Part shown: one piece after another, positions 43,509 to 53,000 of the stretch
Position numbering within the stretch: the stretch's first letter is position 1
Layout: each line of letters begins with the position of its first letter
Source: Psychroserpens mesophilus
Lineage (GTDB): Bacteria; Bacteroidota; Bacteroidia; Flavobacteriales; Flavobacteriaceae
Assembly (NCBI RefSeq): GCF_000826645.1
Contig: NZ_JXJP01000008.1
Span: 496,001 to 560,000 of the forward strand
Direction of reading: 5' to 3'
DNA: 64,000 bases
Program-made: the position numbers and the translations under genes
Notes under the pieces: model-generated
The model's database searches: none
Told to the model about the DNA's origin: nothing
Seen by the model: the letters and a program-made list of their open reading frames with translations, nothing else

Positions 43509-45152
43509 TTAATCGATTACAAATTCTAAAGGTTCACCAATGGACGCATTTGGAAAACTAATTCCTAAAAGTGCTGAAATGGTTGGCGCAATATCAGTAA
43601 TATATGTACGCTGCAACGTTTGTCCTTGCTTAATCCCCTTTCCGAAGAACAACAAAGGTACATGCGTATCATAATTAAATCCGGAATGATGATCTGTACC
43701 TGTTCTATTCCAATTGGTATCTTTAAAGACTTCAGGAGTAAATGTAAACAAAATATCTCCAGAGCGTTTTTGGTGATGTCCATTATACAACATCATTTCC
43801 TGATATCCTGATGATTCAGGAAACAAGTTAATTTCTGAAGTTATATACACATTACTAATTAACTTATAACTTAATAATTTGCGAGATACTTTAGTTTTCA
43901 ATTCCTGAAGATCAATCTCATGAGCTTCAATTTTTTGATGATCTAAAAATATCTGATTATTTATTCTGCTCAAAGCCAAATCTGAAACCTTATAAGTGTC
44001 GAACAAATACGCGTTAACATCGTTCAACATTGCATTTAAATCAAACAAGCCTGAAGGAATTTTACTATCTTTCAAATAAGCAGGTACGTGAGGTGCTCCA
44101 TGATCTGAAGTTAAAAACACGGTATATTCTCCCGTTCCAACCATTTCATCTAGAGCCTTAAACAAACGTTCAAGTTCAAGATCTAAACGTAAGTAGGTAT
44201 CCTCAACTTCGATAGAATTCGGGCCATAATCATGTCCAACTTTATCTGTACTGGAATAGCTAACTGTAAGAACATCAGTAATATTATCTTTCCCTAATTG
44301 TTCGGCTTCAATCGCTTTGATGGTAAAATCGGTTATAAGACTATTTCCAAAAGGCGAATTCGCTACCACATGAAAACCACCATTGTCAGTCTTTAATTCG
44401 TCTAACTTATGGGGAAAACCTGATTGATGTTCACCTTTCAACACACGTTCATAAGCGTTAGCATCCACTCCACTTTCTTCATAAGAACTAATATCATATA
44501 GAGTATTCCAGGTTTTGAAATAACTCTGGGCTTTCCCTGAAGCATTAAACTCATTTACCCATTGAGGTAGCGCATCCATATAAAATGTACTAGAAATCCA
44601 GTTGCCCTCTCCACCATGTTCATAATCCCACCAATAGGCAGCATTTGCAGTATGACCTGCAGCAAATACAGCGCCTCTATGTTTTACAGAAATCCCAATA
44701 GTTTTTCCTTTCATTTGGGTAAATAATCGATTTTCGTCAGCAAAAGTTGTGACCAACATTTGAGCTGGAGATTTTTTTCCGTCTTTACTTTTTGTGCCTA
44801 CAGGTTCTACCGTAAGATCTTCTACACAATTGATATTTCGCAATAGTGTTTTATCAAACCAATCATTTCCTATTATGCCATGGTATTTTGGCGTAGTTCC
44901 TGTAAAAATTGAAGCATGGCCTGGACCTGTTTTAGTTGGTATATAATTGTAATGATTATTTTTACATTGATACCCTTCATTTATCATTCGCTTGAATCCA
45001 CCTTCTCCATATTTATGATAAAACCTGGTTAAATAATCATATCGCATTTGATCCACTACAATTCCTACGACTAGTTTTGGATTATCATTTTGTGACTGTA
45101 AAGTGTTTATGACAAATAAAATACTGAAAAATAAGAATACGTTCTTTAACAT
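43509..45152 (-). CDS. Alkaline phosphatase family protein (PafA-like)
   Basis: 547 residues with a signal peptide (to TLQSQ). Metal and nucleophile residues of the alkaline phosphatase superfamily are visible: VVDQMRYDYL (Asp34), IPTKTGPGHAS with the Thr75 nucleophile, DKVGHDYGP, LTSDHGAP, and GTDHHSGFNYDTHVPLLFF. The Thr nucleophile and overall layout are those of PafA, the calcium-activated, phosphate-insensitive phosphomonoesterase of flavobacteria. It leads a two-gene unit with the endonuclease. CAAAAATA at 45172-45179 is a possible -7 box. Confidence 0.9.
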   Translation of the reverse strand: MLKNVFLFFSILFVINTLQSQNDNPKLVVGIVVDQMRYDYLTRFYHKYGEGGFKRMINEGYQCKNNHYNYIPTKTGPGHASIFTGTTPKYHGIIGNDWFDKTLLRNINCVEDLTVEPVGTKSKDGKKSPAQMLVTTFADENRLFTQMKGKTIGISVKHRGAVFAAGHTANAAYWWDYEHGGEGNWISSTFYMDALPQWVNEFNASGKAQSYFKTWNTLYDISSYEESGVDANAYERVLKGEHQSGFPHKLDELKTDNGGFHVVANSPFGNSLITDFTIKAIEAEQLGKDNITDVLTVSYSSTDKVGHDYGPNSIEVEDTYLRLDLELERLFKALDEMVGTGEYTVFLTSDHGAPHVPAYLKDSKIPSGLFDLNAMLNDVNAYLFDTYKVSDLALSRINNQIFLDHQKIEAHEIDLQELKTKVSRKLLSYKLISNVYITSEINLFPESSGYQEMMLYNGHHQKRSGDILFTFTPEVFKDTNWNRTGTDHHSGFNYDTHVPLLFFGKGIKQGQTLQRTYITDIAPTISALLGISFPNASIGEPLEFVID

Positions 45153-45257
45153 AATAGCGTGCTTGAAGTTTCAAAAATACAGATTTTAGAACATCGAAGT
45201 TTAAATTTAAGGTTAAATAAGATTAGTTTTTTTACTTTAGCATAATCAAAATTCGCT

Positions 45258-45995
45258 ATGCAATACCTTCATAATATTGGCACCTATTTTTTAATGATTG
45301 CTGAGATGTTTCGCAAACCTACCAAATGGTCTGTAATGCGAACGCTCATCTTAAAAGATATAGATGACTTGATTATTGGATCTTTAGGTATCGTAGCCTT
45401 TATTTCGTTTTTTGTTGGTGGTGTTGTTACGATTCAAACAGCATTAAATATTAGCAATCCACTAATTCCAAAATACTTAGTCGGCTTCGCTACGCGACAA
45501 TCTGTGATTTTAGAATTTGCGCCTACATTTATTTCCATTATTATGGCTGGTAAAGTAGGCTCTTTTATTACATCCAGTATCGGAACGATGCGAGTTACAG
45601 AACAAATTGATGCCTTAGAGGTCATGGGAATTAACGCTCTTAATTATTTAGTGTTTCCAAAATTTATTGCATTAATGCTATATCCGTTTGTAATTTCAAT
45701 AGCCATGTTTTTAGGCGTTATAGGCGGAATGGCTGCCTGTGTTTATGGTGGATTTAGCACTTTAGAAGATTATATCACTGGTGTTCAAACTGATTTTATT
45801 CCATTTCATATTGTATATGCCTTTATTAAAACGATTGTATTTGCATTTCTTTTGGCTACCATCCCATCGTTTTATGGTTTTTATATGAAAGGTGGTGCAC
45901 TAGAAGTTGGGAAAGCCAGCACAACATCGTTTGTTTGGACGAGTGTCATGATTATATTATTAAATTATATACTAACCCAAATGCTTTTAAGCTAA
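45258..45995 (+). CDS. MlaE-family ABC transporter permease
   Basis: 245 residues with about five membrane segments. GVVTIQTALN, EFAPTFISIIMAGKVGSFI and ELGTMRVTEQIDALEVMG-like TIGTMRVTEQIDALEVMG are the signatures of the MlaE/YrbE permeases that move phospholipids between the inner and outer membranes. ATG of the ATPase gene overlaps its TAA (taATG), giving translational coupling. No MlaD (MCE) gene follows in this window. Confidence 0.93.
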   Translation: MQYLHNIGTYFLMIAEMFRKPTKWSVMRTLILKDIDDLIIGSLGIVAFISFFVGGVVTIQTALNISNPLIPKYLVGFATRQSVILEFAPTFISIIMAGKVGSFITSSIGTMRVTEQIDALEVMGINALNYLVFPKFIALMLYPFVISIAMFLGVIGGMAACVYGGFSTLEDYITGVQTDFIPFHIVYAFIKTIVFAFLLATIPSFYGFYMKGGALEVGKASTTSFVWTSVMIILLNYILTQMLLS

Positions 45996-46762
45996 TGATA
46001 GAAGTCACTAATGTAGAAAAATCATTTGGAGATGCTCATATTTTAAAAGGCATCAGCACTACTTTTGAAAAAGGAAAGACCAGCTTAGTTATTGGTCAAA
46101 GTGGTTCTGGAAAAACGGTATTCTTAAAGTGCTTATTAGGCTTGTTTACTCCTGAATCTGGAACTATTTCTTACGATGGAAAAATTTATTCTCAGTTAAG
46201 TGATGACGAAAAACGAAATTTAAGAGCTAAAATGGGAATGGTATTTCAAGGCAGTGCGCTTTTCGATTCGATGACCATTGCTGAGAATGTGATGTTTCCC
46301 TTACGCATGTTTACCAAACAGAGTAAAAGCGAAATGGAAGATCGTGTGAATTTTGTACTCAACAGAGTTAATCTTACTGATGCGCATCATAAAATGCCAA
46401 GTGAAGCTTCTGGAGGCATGCAGAAACGTGTTGCTATTGCAAGAGCTATTGTTAATAAACCTATGTATTTGTTTTGTGACGAACCTAATTCTGGTTTAGA
46501 TCCAAAAACGGCCATTGTCATTGATAACCTCATTCAAGAGATTACAGATGAATATAACATCACTACTGTAATTAACTCTCATGATATGAATTCTGTAATG
46601 GAAATCGGAGAAAAAATCGTATTTCTAAAAGATGGCTACAAAGCTTGGGAAGGCTCTAAAGAAACCATTTTTAAAACAGATAATGAAGTTGTAACAGACT
46701 TTGTATATTCTTCTGAATTATTTAAAAAAGTAAGAAAAATGTACATTGAAGAAAACGAATAA
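45995..46762 (+). CDS. MlaF-family ABC transporter ATP-binding protein
   Basis: 255 residues from the ATG at 45995, which shares one base with the permease stop. Walker A IGQSGSGKTVFLK, Q-loop GMVFQGSALFDSMT, signature ASGGMQKRVAIARAIV, Walker B MYLFCDEPNSGLDP and switch His in INSHDM are all intact. It powers the MlaE-type permease encoded just upstream. The in-frame start at 45935 would be inside the permease gene and is rejected. Confidence 0.95.
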   Translation: MIEVTNVEKSFGDAHILKGISTTFEKGKTSLVIGQSGSGKTVFLKCLLGLFTPESGTISYDGKIYSQLSDDEKRNLRAKMGMVFQGSALFDSMTIAENVMFPLRMFTKQSKSEMEDRVNFVLNRVNLTDAHHKMPSEASGGMQKRVAIARAIVNKPMYLFCDEPNSGLDPKTAIVIDNLIQEITDEYNITTVINSHDMNSVMEIGEKIVFLKDGYKAWEGSKETIFKTDNEVVTDFVYSSELFKKVRKMYIEENE

Positions 46763-46796
46763 AGCATTCATCATCTTCAATGTATTAATCAAGTTT

Positions 46797-48293
46797 TTAG
46801 TCTTCCTTTAAAATTAAAATTCGATCCTCTTTTAACTTGTCGTTAAGCCAGGTCTTAATCTCGTTTTCTTTCAATTTTACCAGACTATCATTTAGTTTTG
46901 AATTCCATTTTAAGCTCACCACAGTTACCGTGTCAACCTTAATAAAATCAGATGATTCTAACATTTTAGCATAGCCGAAATATTCCAAATCTGAAAACCT
47001 GATTTTAGCATCTTTTGCCACTGTAGAATACAAAACATTATCGGTATTTTTTACTCTGTTCTCTAATTGATCATTCAAACTAATGACATTACTTTTCAAA
47101 GTTTCTATTTCCTCTCTCAACCCAGTAATAATGTAATCTTTTTGTTCTAAATCTATAGTTGCTTTATCATAGAGTTCGATAATTTTATCTGAACTTCTAT
47201 TTTTATTTCCACTTATTCTTAAATCAAAGGACTGAATGTTTTCATAGCCTTTAAGCTCATTTTCTAAATCGGTTATAGTTGCTTCTGCTAATTCTCCATT
47301 AAAATATAACGAAATTGTTCTGGCATCCATGTCCATATTCTCACGTTGCAACCATAGATTAGGATTTGGTTCAATTTCATTCTTTATAAAGTTTTTATAG
47401 TCACGTTGGTACTTACTTTCTGTTAACACATTCAAAAAGGTCCAAACAGCAGGCACCATAACTAAAACAGCGACCAAAGATGCTAACTGAGCAATACGTT
47501 TACGTTTTTTAGAGTTAGCGTATTTAAGCATCGGAAAACGCAATATCTTTAAGACTAAAAATGTAGCTAGTGCAATAAAAATAGTGTTGATGGTAAACAA
47601 ATACATGGCTCCACCAAAATACTGAAAATTGCCTTCAGCCAAGCCGTAACCAGCAGTACATAAAGGAGGCATTAAAGCCGTAGCAATGGCTACACCAAAT
47701 ATTACAGAGGCAATTGTTCCTTTTTTTGTTCTGGCAATTATTAATGCCAAACCACCAAAAAATGCTATTAACACATCACGAATATCAGGACGTGTTCTTC
47801 CTAAAAGTTCTGAAGTTTCTTCACTTAAAGGAAACAACCAGAAAAACAAAAAGGCCGTTAATAAACTCAGCACTATCATAGTTGCTAAATTGATAAGCGA
47901 CTTTCTTAAGGTGTCAATATCGTTAATAGCAATTGACATTCCAACACCTAAAATCGGACCCATTAGAGGAGAAATAAGCATGGCTCCAATAACTACAGCT
48001 GTTGAATTGGCATTTAATCCAATCGATGCCACAAAAATTGAACACACTAAAATCCAGGCTGTAGCTCCTTTAAATGGAATATCGCCTTTTATAGCCTGAA
48101 TGGTCGCATCTCTGTCTGTATCATCTCTAAAATCAAGAAGCTCAGTAAAAAAATGAGTCATGCTCTGGAAGAGTCCCTTGGCATCTTTTCTTACTGCCTC
48201 TTTAGATTGTTCGACAGCTTTATCTTTATTCATCTCATTCGTTGCGCGCTGCTGCTCTTCTTCAGAAAAATTGAATTTACTTTCTTCACTCAT
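46797..48293 (-). CDS. DUF389 membrane protein with C-terminal coiled-coil domain
   Basis: 498 residues. An acidic/charged N-terminus is followed by DUF389, a block of about seven helices (about 75-300): SIGLNANSTAVVIGAMLISP, LMGPILGVGMSIA, ALIIARTKKGTIASVIFG and ATALMPPLCTAGYGLA. The rest (about 305-498) is soluble, with a coiled coil (LREEIETLKSNVISLNDQLE). DUF389 proteins are of unknown function, possibly transporters. It starts two bases after the manC stop, so it is co-translated with a sugar-nucleotide enzyme. Confidence 0.88.
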   Translation of the reverse strand: MSEESKFNFSEEEQQRATNEMNKDKAVEQSKEAVRKDAKGLFQSMTHFFTELLDFRDDTDRDATIQAIKGDIPFKGATAWILVCSIFVASIGLNANSTAVVIGAMLISPLMGPILGVGMSIAINDIDTLRKSLINLATMIVLSLLTAFLFFWLFPLSEETSELLGRTRPDIRDVLIAFFGGLALIIARTKKGTIASVIFGVAIATALMPPLCTAGYGLAEGNFQYFGGAMYLFTINTIFIALATFLVLKILRFPMLKYANSKKRKRIAQLASLVAVLVMVPAVWTFLNVLTESKYQRDYKNFIKNEIEPNPNLWLQRENMDMDARTISLYFNGELAEATITDLENELKGYENIQSFDLRISGNKNRSSDKIIELYDKATIDLEQKDYIITGLREEIETLKSNVISLNDQLENRVKNTDNVLYSTVAKDAKIRFSDLEYFGYAKMLESSDFIKVDTVTVVSLKWNSKLNDSLVKLKENEIKTWLNDKLKEDRILILKED

Positions 48294-48295
48294 AA

Positions 48296-49375
48296 CTATC
48301 CGTAATGCTCTCCAAAAGTTGACTTCACCTTCTGGAGCACTTTTTTAATATCTTGTTCTTTTGCCTTCGGAAAGATAAGCAAAACTTCGTCTTTATCTAC
48401 AATAATATAATCCTGTAGCCCATCAACTACCACAATTTTATCTCCTTTCGTTCGAATCATATTACCTGAAGCATCTTCAGTTAAAGTTCTGGCATTAACA
48501 ACAGCATTATTAGCTTTGTCTTTATCAAGCTTATCATAAAGACTTCCCCAAGTCCCTAAGTCATTCCAATCAAAGGTAGCTGGCAATACATATACATTTC
48601 GAGAAGATTCCATTATAGCATAATCAACTGAAATATTTTCAGCTTTCTTATAATTTTCACGTATAAAATCGTCTTCTCGTTCAGTGTTATACACCTCGAT
48701 TCCGTTTTTAAACAGTTGGTATAATTCAGGTTGATTCTTCTTATATGCATCGACTACACTAGAGACACTCCACATAAAAATACCTGCATTCCATAAAAAA
48801 TTTCCCTGAGCAATAAACTCCTTCGCAGTTTCATAATCTGGTTTTTCACGAAATTGATTTACAGGTTTTATATCCGAATTATTAGACTTATCATATTCAA
48901 TGTATCCATAGCCTGTATTAGGAAAGCTTGGTTGAATTCCCAATGTCATAAGTGCGTCATTTTGCGAACAGAAATCAAAAGCTTGTTGAACATTACTTGT
49001 AAAAGCAGCTTCATCTTCAATCCAGTGGTCACTCGGAGCGACAATCATAACAGCATTCTTGTTTTCTTTCTGAATTTTTAAAGCTGCATATAAAATACAA
49101 GGTGCGGTATTTCGCATGGCTGGCTCCAAGACAACCTGACGCTCAGTTACATCTGGCAATTGTTCAAAAACCAAATCGTTATAACGTTCATTGGTTAAAA
49201 TGAAGATATTTTCTTTCGGTATTAAATTGGCGAGTCGATTAAACGTTTTCTGAATAAGCGTGTCTCCTGTTCCTAACATATCGTGAAATTGCTTTGGAAA
49301 ATCTTGCGTACTAACAGGCCAAAATCTTGATCCTACTCCTCCAGCCATCAATATGGCATAATAATTTTTATTCAT
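48296..49375 (-). CDS. manC: Mannose-1-phosphate guanylyltransferase
   Basis: 359 residues from the ATG at 49373-49375 (MNKNYYAILMAGGVGSRFWP); the upstream extension to 49438 looks non-coding. GGVGSRFWP is the nucleotidyltransferase signature; EPAMRNTAPCILYA, PSDHWI, FREKPDYETAKEF and GNFLWNAGIFMW are typical of GDP-mannose pyrophosphorylases. There is no C-terminal isomerase domain, so only the guanylyl transfer is made. GDP-mannose feeds fucose, mannan or LPS sugars. Confidence 0.92.
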   Translation of the reverse strand: MNKNYYAILMAGGVGSRFWPVSTQDFPKQFHDMLGTGDTLIQKTFNRLANLIPKENIFILTNERYNDLVFEQLPDVTERQVVLEPAMRNTAPCILYAALKIQKENKNAVMIVAPSDHWIEDEAAFTSNVQQAFDFCSQNDALMTLGIQPSFPNTGYGYIEYDKSNNSDIKPVNQFREKPDYETAKEFIAQGNFLWNAGIFMWSVSSVVDAYKKNQPELYQLFKNGIEVYNTEREDDFIRENYKKAENISVDYAIMESSRNVYVLPATFDWNDLGTWGSLYDKLDKDKANNAVVNARTLTEDASGNMIRTKGDKIVVVDGLQDYIIVDKDEVLLIFPKAKEQDIKKVLQKVKSTFGEHYG

Positions 49376-49461
49376 TAAAATATATGTTTTGTCATTTAGA
49401 ACATATTGAATAATTTCTTTAAAAAAAAGACTTTTCAACTATGTTCATCAAATTGACATGG

Positions 49462-50061
49462 TTAATCGTTTAGTATTTCTACCTCAGCATTAGGATTAAA
49501 CAAGTATAAACGTCCTGTTTTAATCTCTACACATTCAAATCGTGTTCGACGTTGTAGTCCTTTCTTAAAGATACGACCATTGTATAATTTGAATGTGCTG
49601 TGCAAAGGTAATTCAAATATAAATGTTTTATCGTTTGGAGCGTCGAATTGCTTTAATGCATAGGCGAGTTGAATATCTGTATCGCTGGATGCCTTCGGAT
49701 TTTTAAAATGCTTAGCCATAAGTGGTAAGATTTCAACAGGAAAAATTTCAGGATTTAAAAACGGTAACATTAAATGCTGAAAGGTTCGTTTCCATTCTAT
49801 TCCGTGAGGTTTAATTGCTTTTCCGTAATTTTTAAACGCTTCAAAATGGGCTATTTCATGCAATAAAGTGATAAGAAACCTATAACAATTTAGATTAGAA
49901 TTAACGGTAATTTGATGCTTTCCGTTAGGTAATCGCCTATAATCACCATGTCTGGTTTTACGTTCCTGCTTCACTTTAACTACAAGACCATCATGTTGTA
50001 ATAATTCCAAAACCTTTGGAATTGCTTTCTCTGGAATATATTCCTTAAGGGTTGTTTGCAT
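49462..50061 (-). CDS. SprT-like zinc metalloprotease domain protein
   Basis: 199 residues. HEIAHFEAF carries the HExxH site (His68, Glu69, His72), with His86 in IKPHGIEWKRTF as the third ligand, as in SprT/Spartan-type folds. A C-terminal beta/zinc-ribbon-like segment (about 150-199: GRIFKKGLQRRTRFECVEI) lacks a full Cys set. Bacterial SprT proteins are poorly studied; the eukaryotic relatives digest DNA-protein crosslinks. It is 23 bases after the large haloperoxidase fusion gene, but is otherwise unrelated. Confidence 0.85.
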   Translation of the reverse strand: MQTTLKEYIPEKAIPKVLELLQHDGLVVKVKQERKTRHGDYRRLPNGKHQITVNSNLNCYRFLITLLHEIAHFEAFKNYGKAIKPHGIEWKRTFQHLMLPFLNPEIFPVEILPLMAKHFKNPKASSDTDIQLAYALKQFDAPNDKTFIFELPLHSTFKLYNGRIFKKGLQRRTRFECVEIKTGRLYLFNPNAEVEILND

Positions 50062-50084
50062 GAGGTGAAGGTGATAAACGCGTA

Positions 50085-53000
50085 TTAGTTTTTAAATAAC
50101 AACATTACAGAATTTCCATTGACATATAAAATGTATAAGCCTTCGGATGTGTCCTGCGGAAACTGAAGTTTTGTTCTTCGGCTAAACTCATTAAAATCTG
50201 AATTAAGAATAGTTATTTGTCGTCCTCTAATATCAAACAAACTAAACGCATCTGAAGCATTGGTATTAGTGATAAAGACTTCAAAATTCACAACTGGATT
50301 TGGAAATACGATTTGACGTTCGTCTTGAAACGAATTGACTTCACCACTAAAGTAAGGCACTGCAAAATCGAAGGCATCACGACCCACTTTTTCACCGATT
50401 AATCTGCCTGGAAGATCATCTGCTGGTGGATGAATACCTCCCCAAATTCTAGATAAACTTGTTTGATCTGAAGCGTCTCTGTACGTTGCCCATTGCAAAG
50501 TAACATCTACTGAAGGTCCTTCCTCAAAAACTAAAAACTCATTCTGTTTTGCTACAAATTCTCCAATACCACCTGGAAAAAATTCACTACCAGTAATTTT
50601 TGTTAGTACTTCAGCCGCAGCTCTTGAATATGTTGAGTGACCTGAAACAAAACCTGCAAAAGGAGGTGTTACAAATGTTGGACGTTGATATGGCCACCAA
50701 TTTTCGGCTAAAATCCATCCTACACCAGCTTCATCGGTGTCTTCATCATCGATAAAATCTGGACCTCTCCAGGTATAAAGTTTTATTTTTCCGAGATGCT
50801 GATTTGTATTTCCCGCTAGAGGGTCTCCAGACTCAACCACTTCAATATAGCCTTCAACCAAAGGAATTCCTCCGACATTGTAATTATCTAAATTTTCATT
50901 AGTACTTTGACCTAATAGCGCCATGTATCGAATTGCTGAAATTGGTCTCACGTAATCATACCAGCCTTTGATACTCCATGCCGAAATAGCAGCATCGTGC
51001 ATAGTTCCTCCCAAAATAAAATACGATTTCACATCCCATTCTAAATCATCAAGAACTTCTCCCTCACCTTGAAACTTTTTTTCTAATAAAGGATGTTCAT
51101 TAACATAGTTTAAAATAGTAAACCAGTGACCTGGAGGCGTTTCAGAATCAGGACCATCAGCCCAAAACTCAGCCAGAACCCTTGCATAATCACCTCTAGG
51201 AACTATATTAGATTGATATGATTCTCCAGTTATGGGATTTTGGGAATGACCACTACCAATATCACCTCCTTCAAAAACATTATAAAAACTAGGATAATCT
51301 TCATATTCTGTAGGAAATTCATCGATGTTTGTATTCCCTAACGAACCTGGAGAAATGTCCCAAAGCACGCCATCATCAGGATCAAGATGAGAACCCCAAA
51401 TTGACACCATTGAAAAACCTAATTTATATGCATCACTGGATGTGTTATTTTCTGTTAAACTCAAATATGGTGGTGCACCTGGATCGTTATAAACCTTGTA
51501 AGAATCTCCATTTCTTTCATAAGTGGCACTTTCTCCCTCGCTCATGGCGAAAGTCCAAACATTTCCCCATTCGGGACTCAAAAAATCTATTGTAGAACCA
51601 AGAATAGGATTACCACTTTGGTCAATAAACGTATCCAAACTTAAAGGCTGCCAACGATTAGGATCTTGCATTTCTATAGTCGTTGGAATCACTGGAGCCA
51701 ATGAAGAGTTAACTGGTTCATAATACGCGTTATCAAATTGCGTGAGCTCTCTTGAACCATCCATATTTCCGTAAGCGATAATGGTTTCGGCGACATAGTT
51801 TCCTAATGCTGCAGCATTACCAAACTCGTAAACTGTTGATGTAGCAGTTTCGGTATTATAGCCTAACTGCTCCATAATTAATTCAAATAAACGTTGAGAC
51901 GCTTCTGCATTAGGAGAATTTTGAAAGCGATAACTTAGTAAGCGATACATAGCATAACTAATAGCTTTTTTTCTAGATGCTTCAATACTTTCAATTGGAA
52001 TAAAGTCCTCAATCGTACTACTAAAACCGTTATAAGAATTACCTATTAGATATGGCCTGGCAACCTCATCATAAATGGCCCATATATCATACATAGCAAC
52101 ACTGGTATGAAATAAATTTCTGGCGTGAACCGTTGGTCTTGCAAAGTCATTTCTTATTGCTTGAAGTAACACTTCATTCCATATTCTAGCAATAGACACG
52201 TCTTCAGGAATTTGATTTATGTTTAATGATACGTCAACAGATTCCTCCAGACTGAAACAGGTTCCGTTTGTTTCTCTCACGCTTAGCCGACCAGTTTCAT
52301 TTAAGCCCCATTTCACTGTGACACTATTTGTACCTTGCCCTTCTATAATTTCACCACCTGAAATTTGCCAAATAGCAGTGGAACCAGATGAAATAGGATA
52401 GGTATACATTTCAGTAACCAAAAATCCTGAAGAGGTATTCCCAGAAATTTGAAAAGATTGTAAATACGTACAACTCCCATCGTCTAAGACTGCATCAGGA
52501 GTATATGTGCATGAATTTGGATCTGTACAGCCATAAATTTTTTCACTTGGCTCAATATCTAAAGTCGTAATTCCATCTCCTTCAATGGCTCTAACCGTAG
52601 TATTTGCATCTAGATTTTGATAGGTTTCAATTAATCCTGAAGGCCATTTTATTTCTAGCTCTGAAATTATAGTTTCATTACCTAAACCGAAGTGAACCGG
52701 TTGAAGACTTTGAGACACAAATCCAACTCCAGTGTAGTAGCGTTTAAATGTTCCGAGATTAGTCGTAATCGTTACCGTTGTTCCAATGGCATCACGATTA
52801 GAGACCGTTCCTTGAAGTAATAATTTAAACCAATTTTGAGTGATGGATTCATCAAAATTTAAAAGCTTATTTTCATATAAAAATGAGGACTGATCAGAAT
52901 TTGTTAAAAAAATGTCTAAATCACCATCATTGTCGTAGTCAAAATCAGCAACACCAACACTAACTGTTAAATCATTAAAACCTACAGTTTCAGAATTATC

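Noticed and set aside
47686-48099. 137-codon open frame on the plus strand opposite the DUF389 gene
   Set aside because: Lies wholly in the antisense of a well-supported membrane protein; composition reflects the codons of the opposite strand and no motif is seen.
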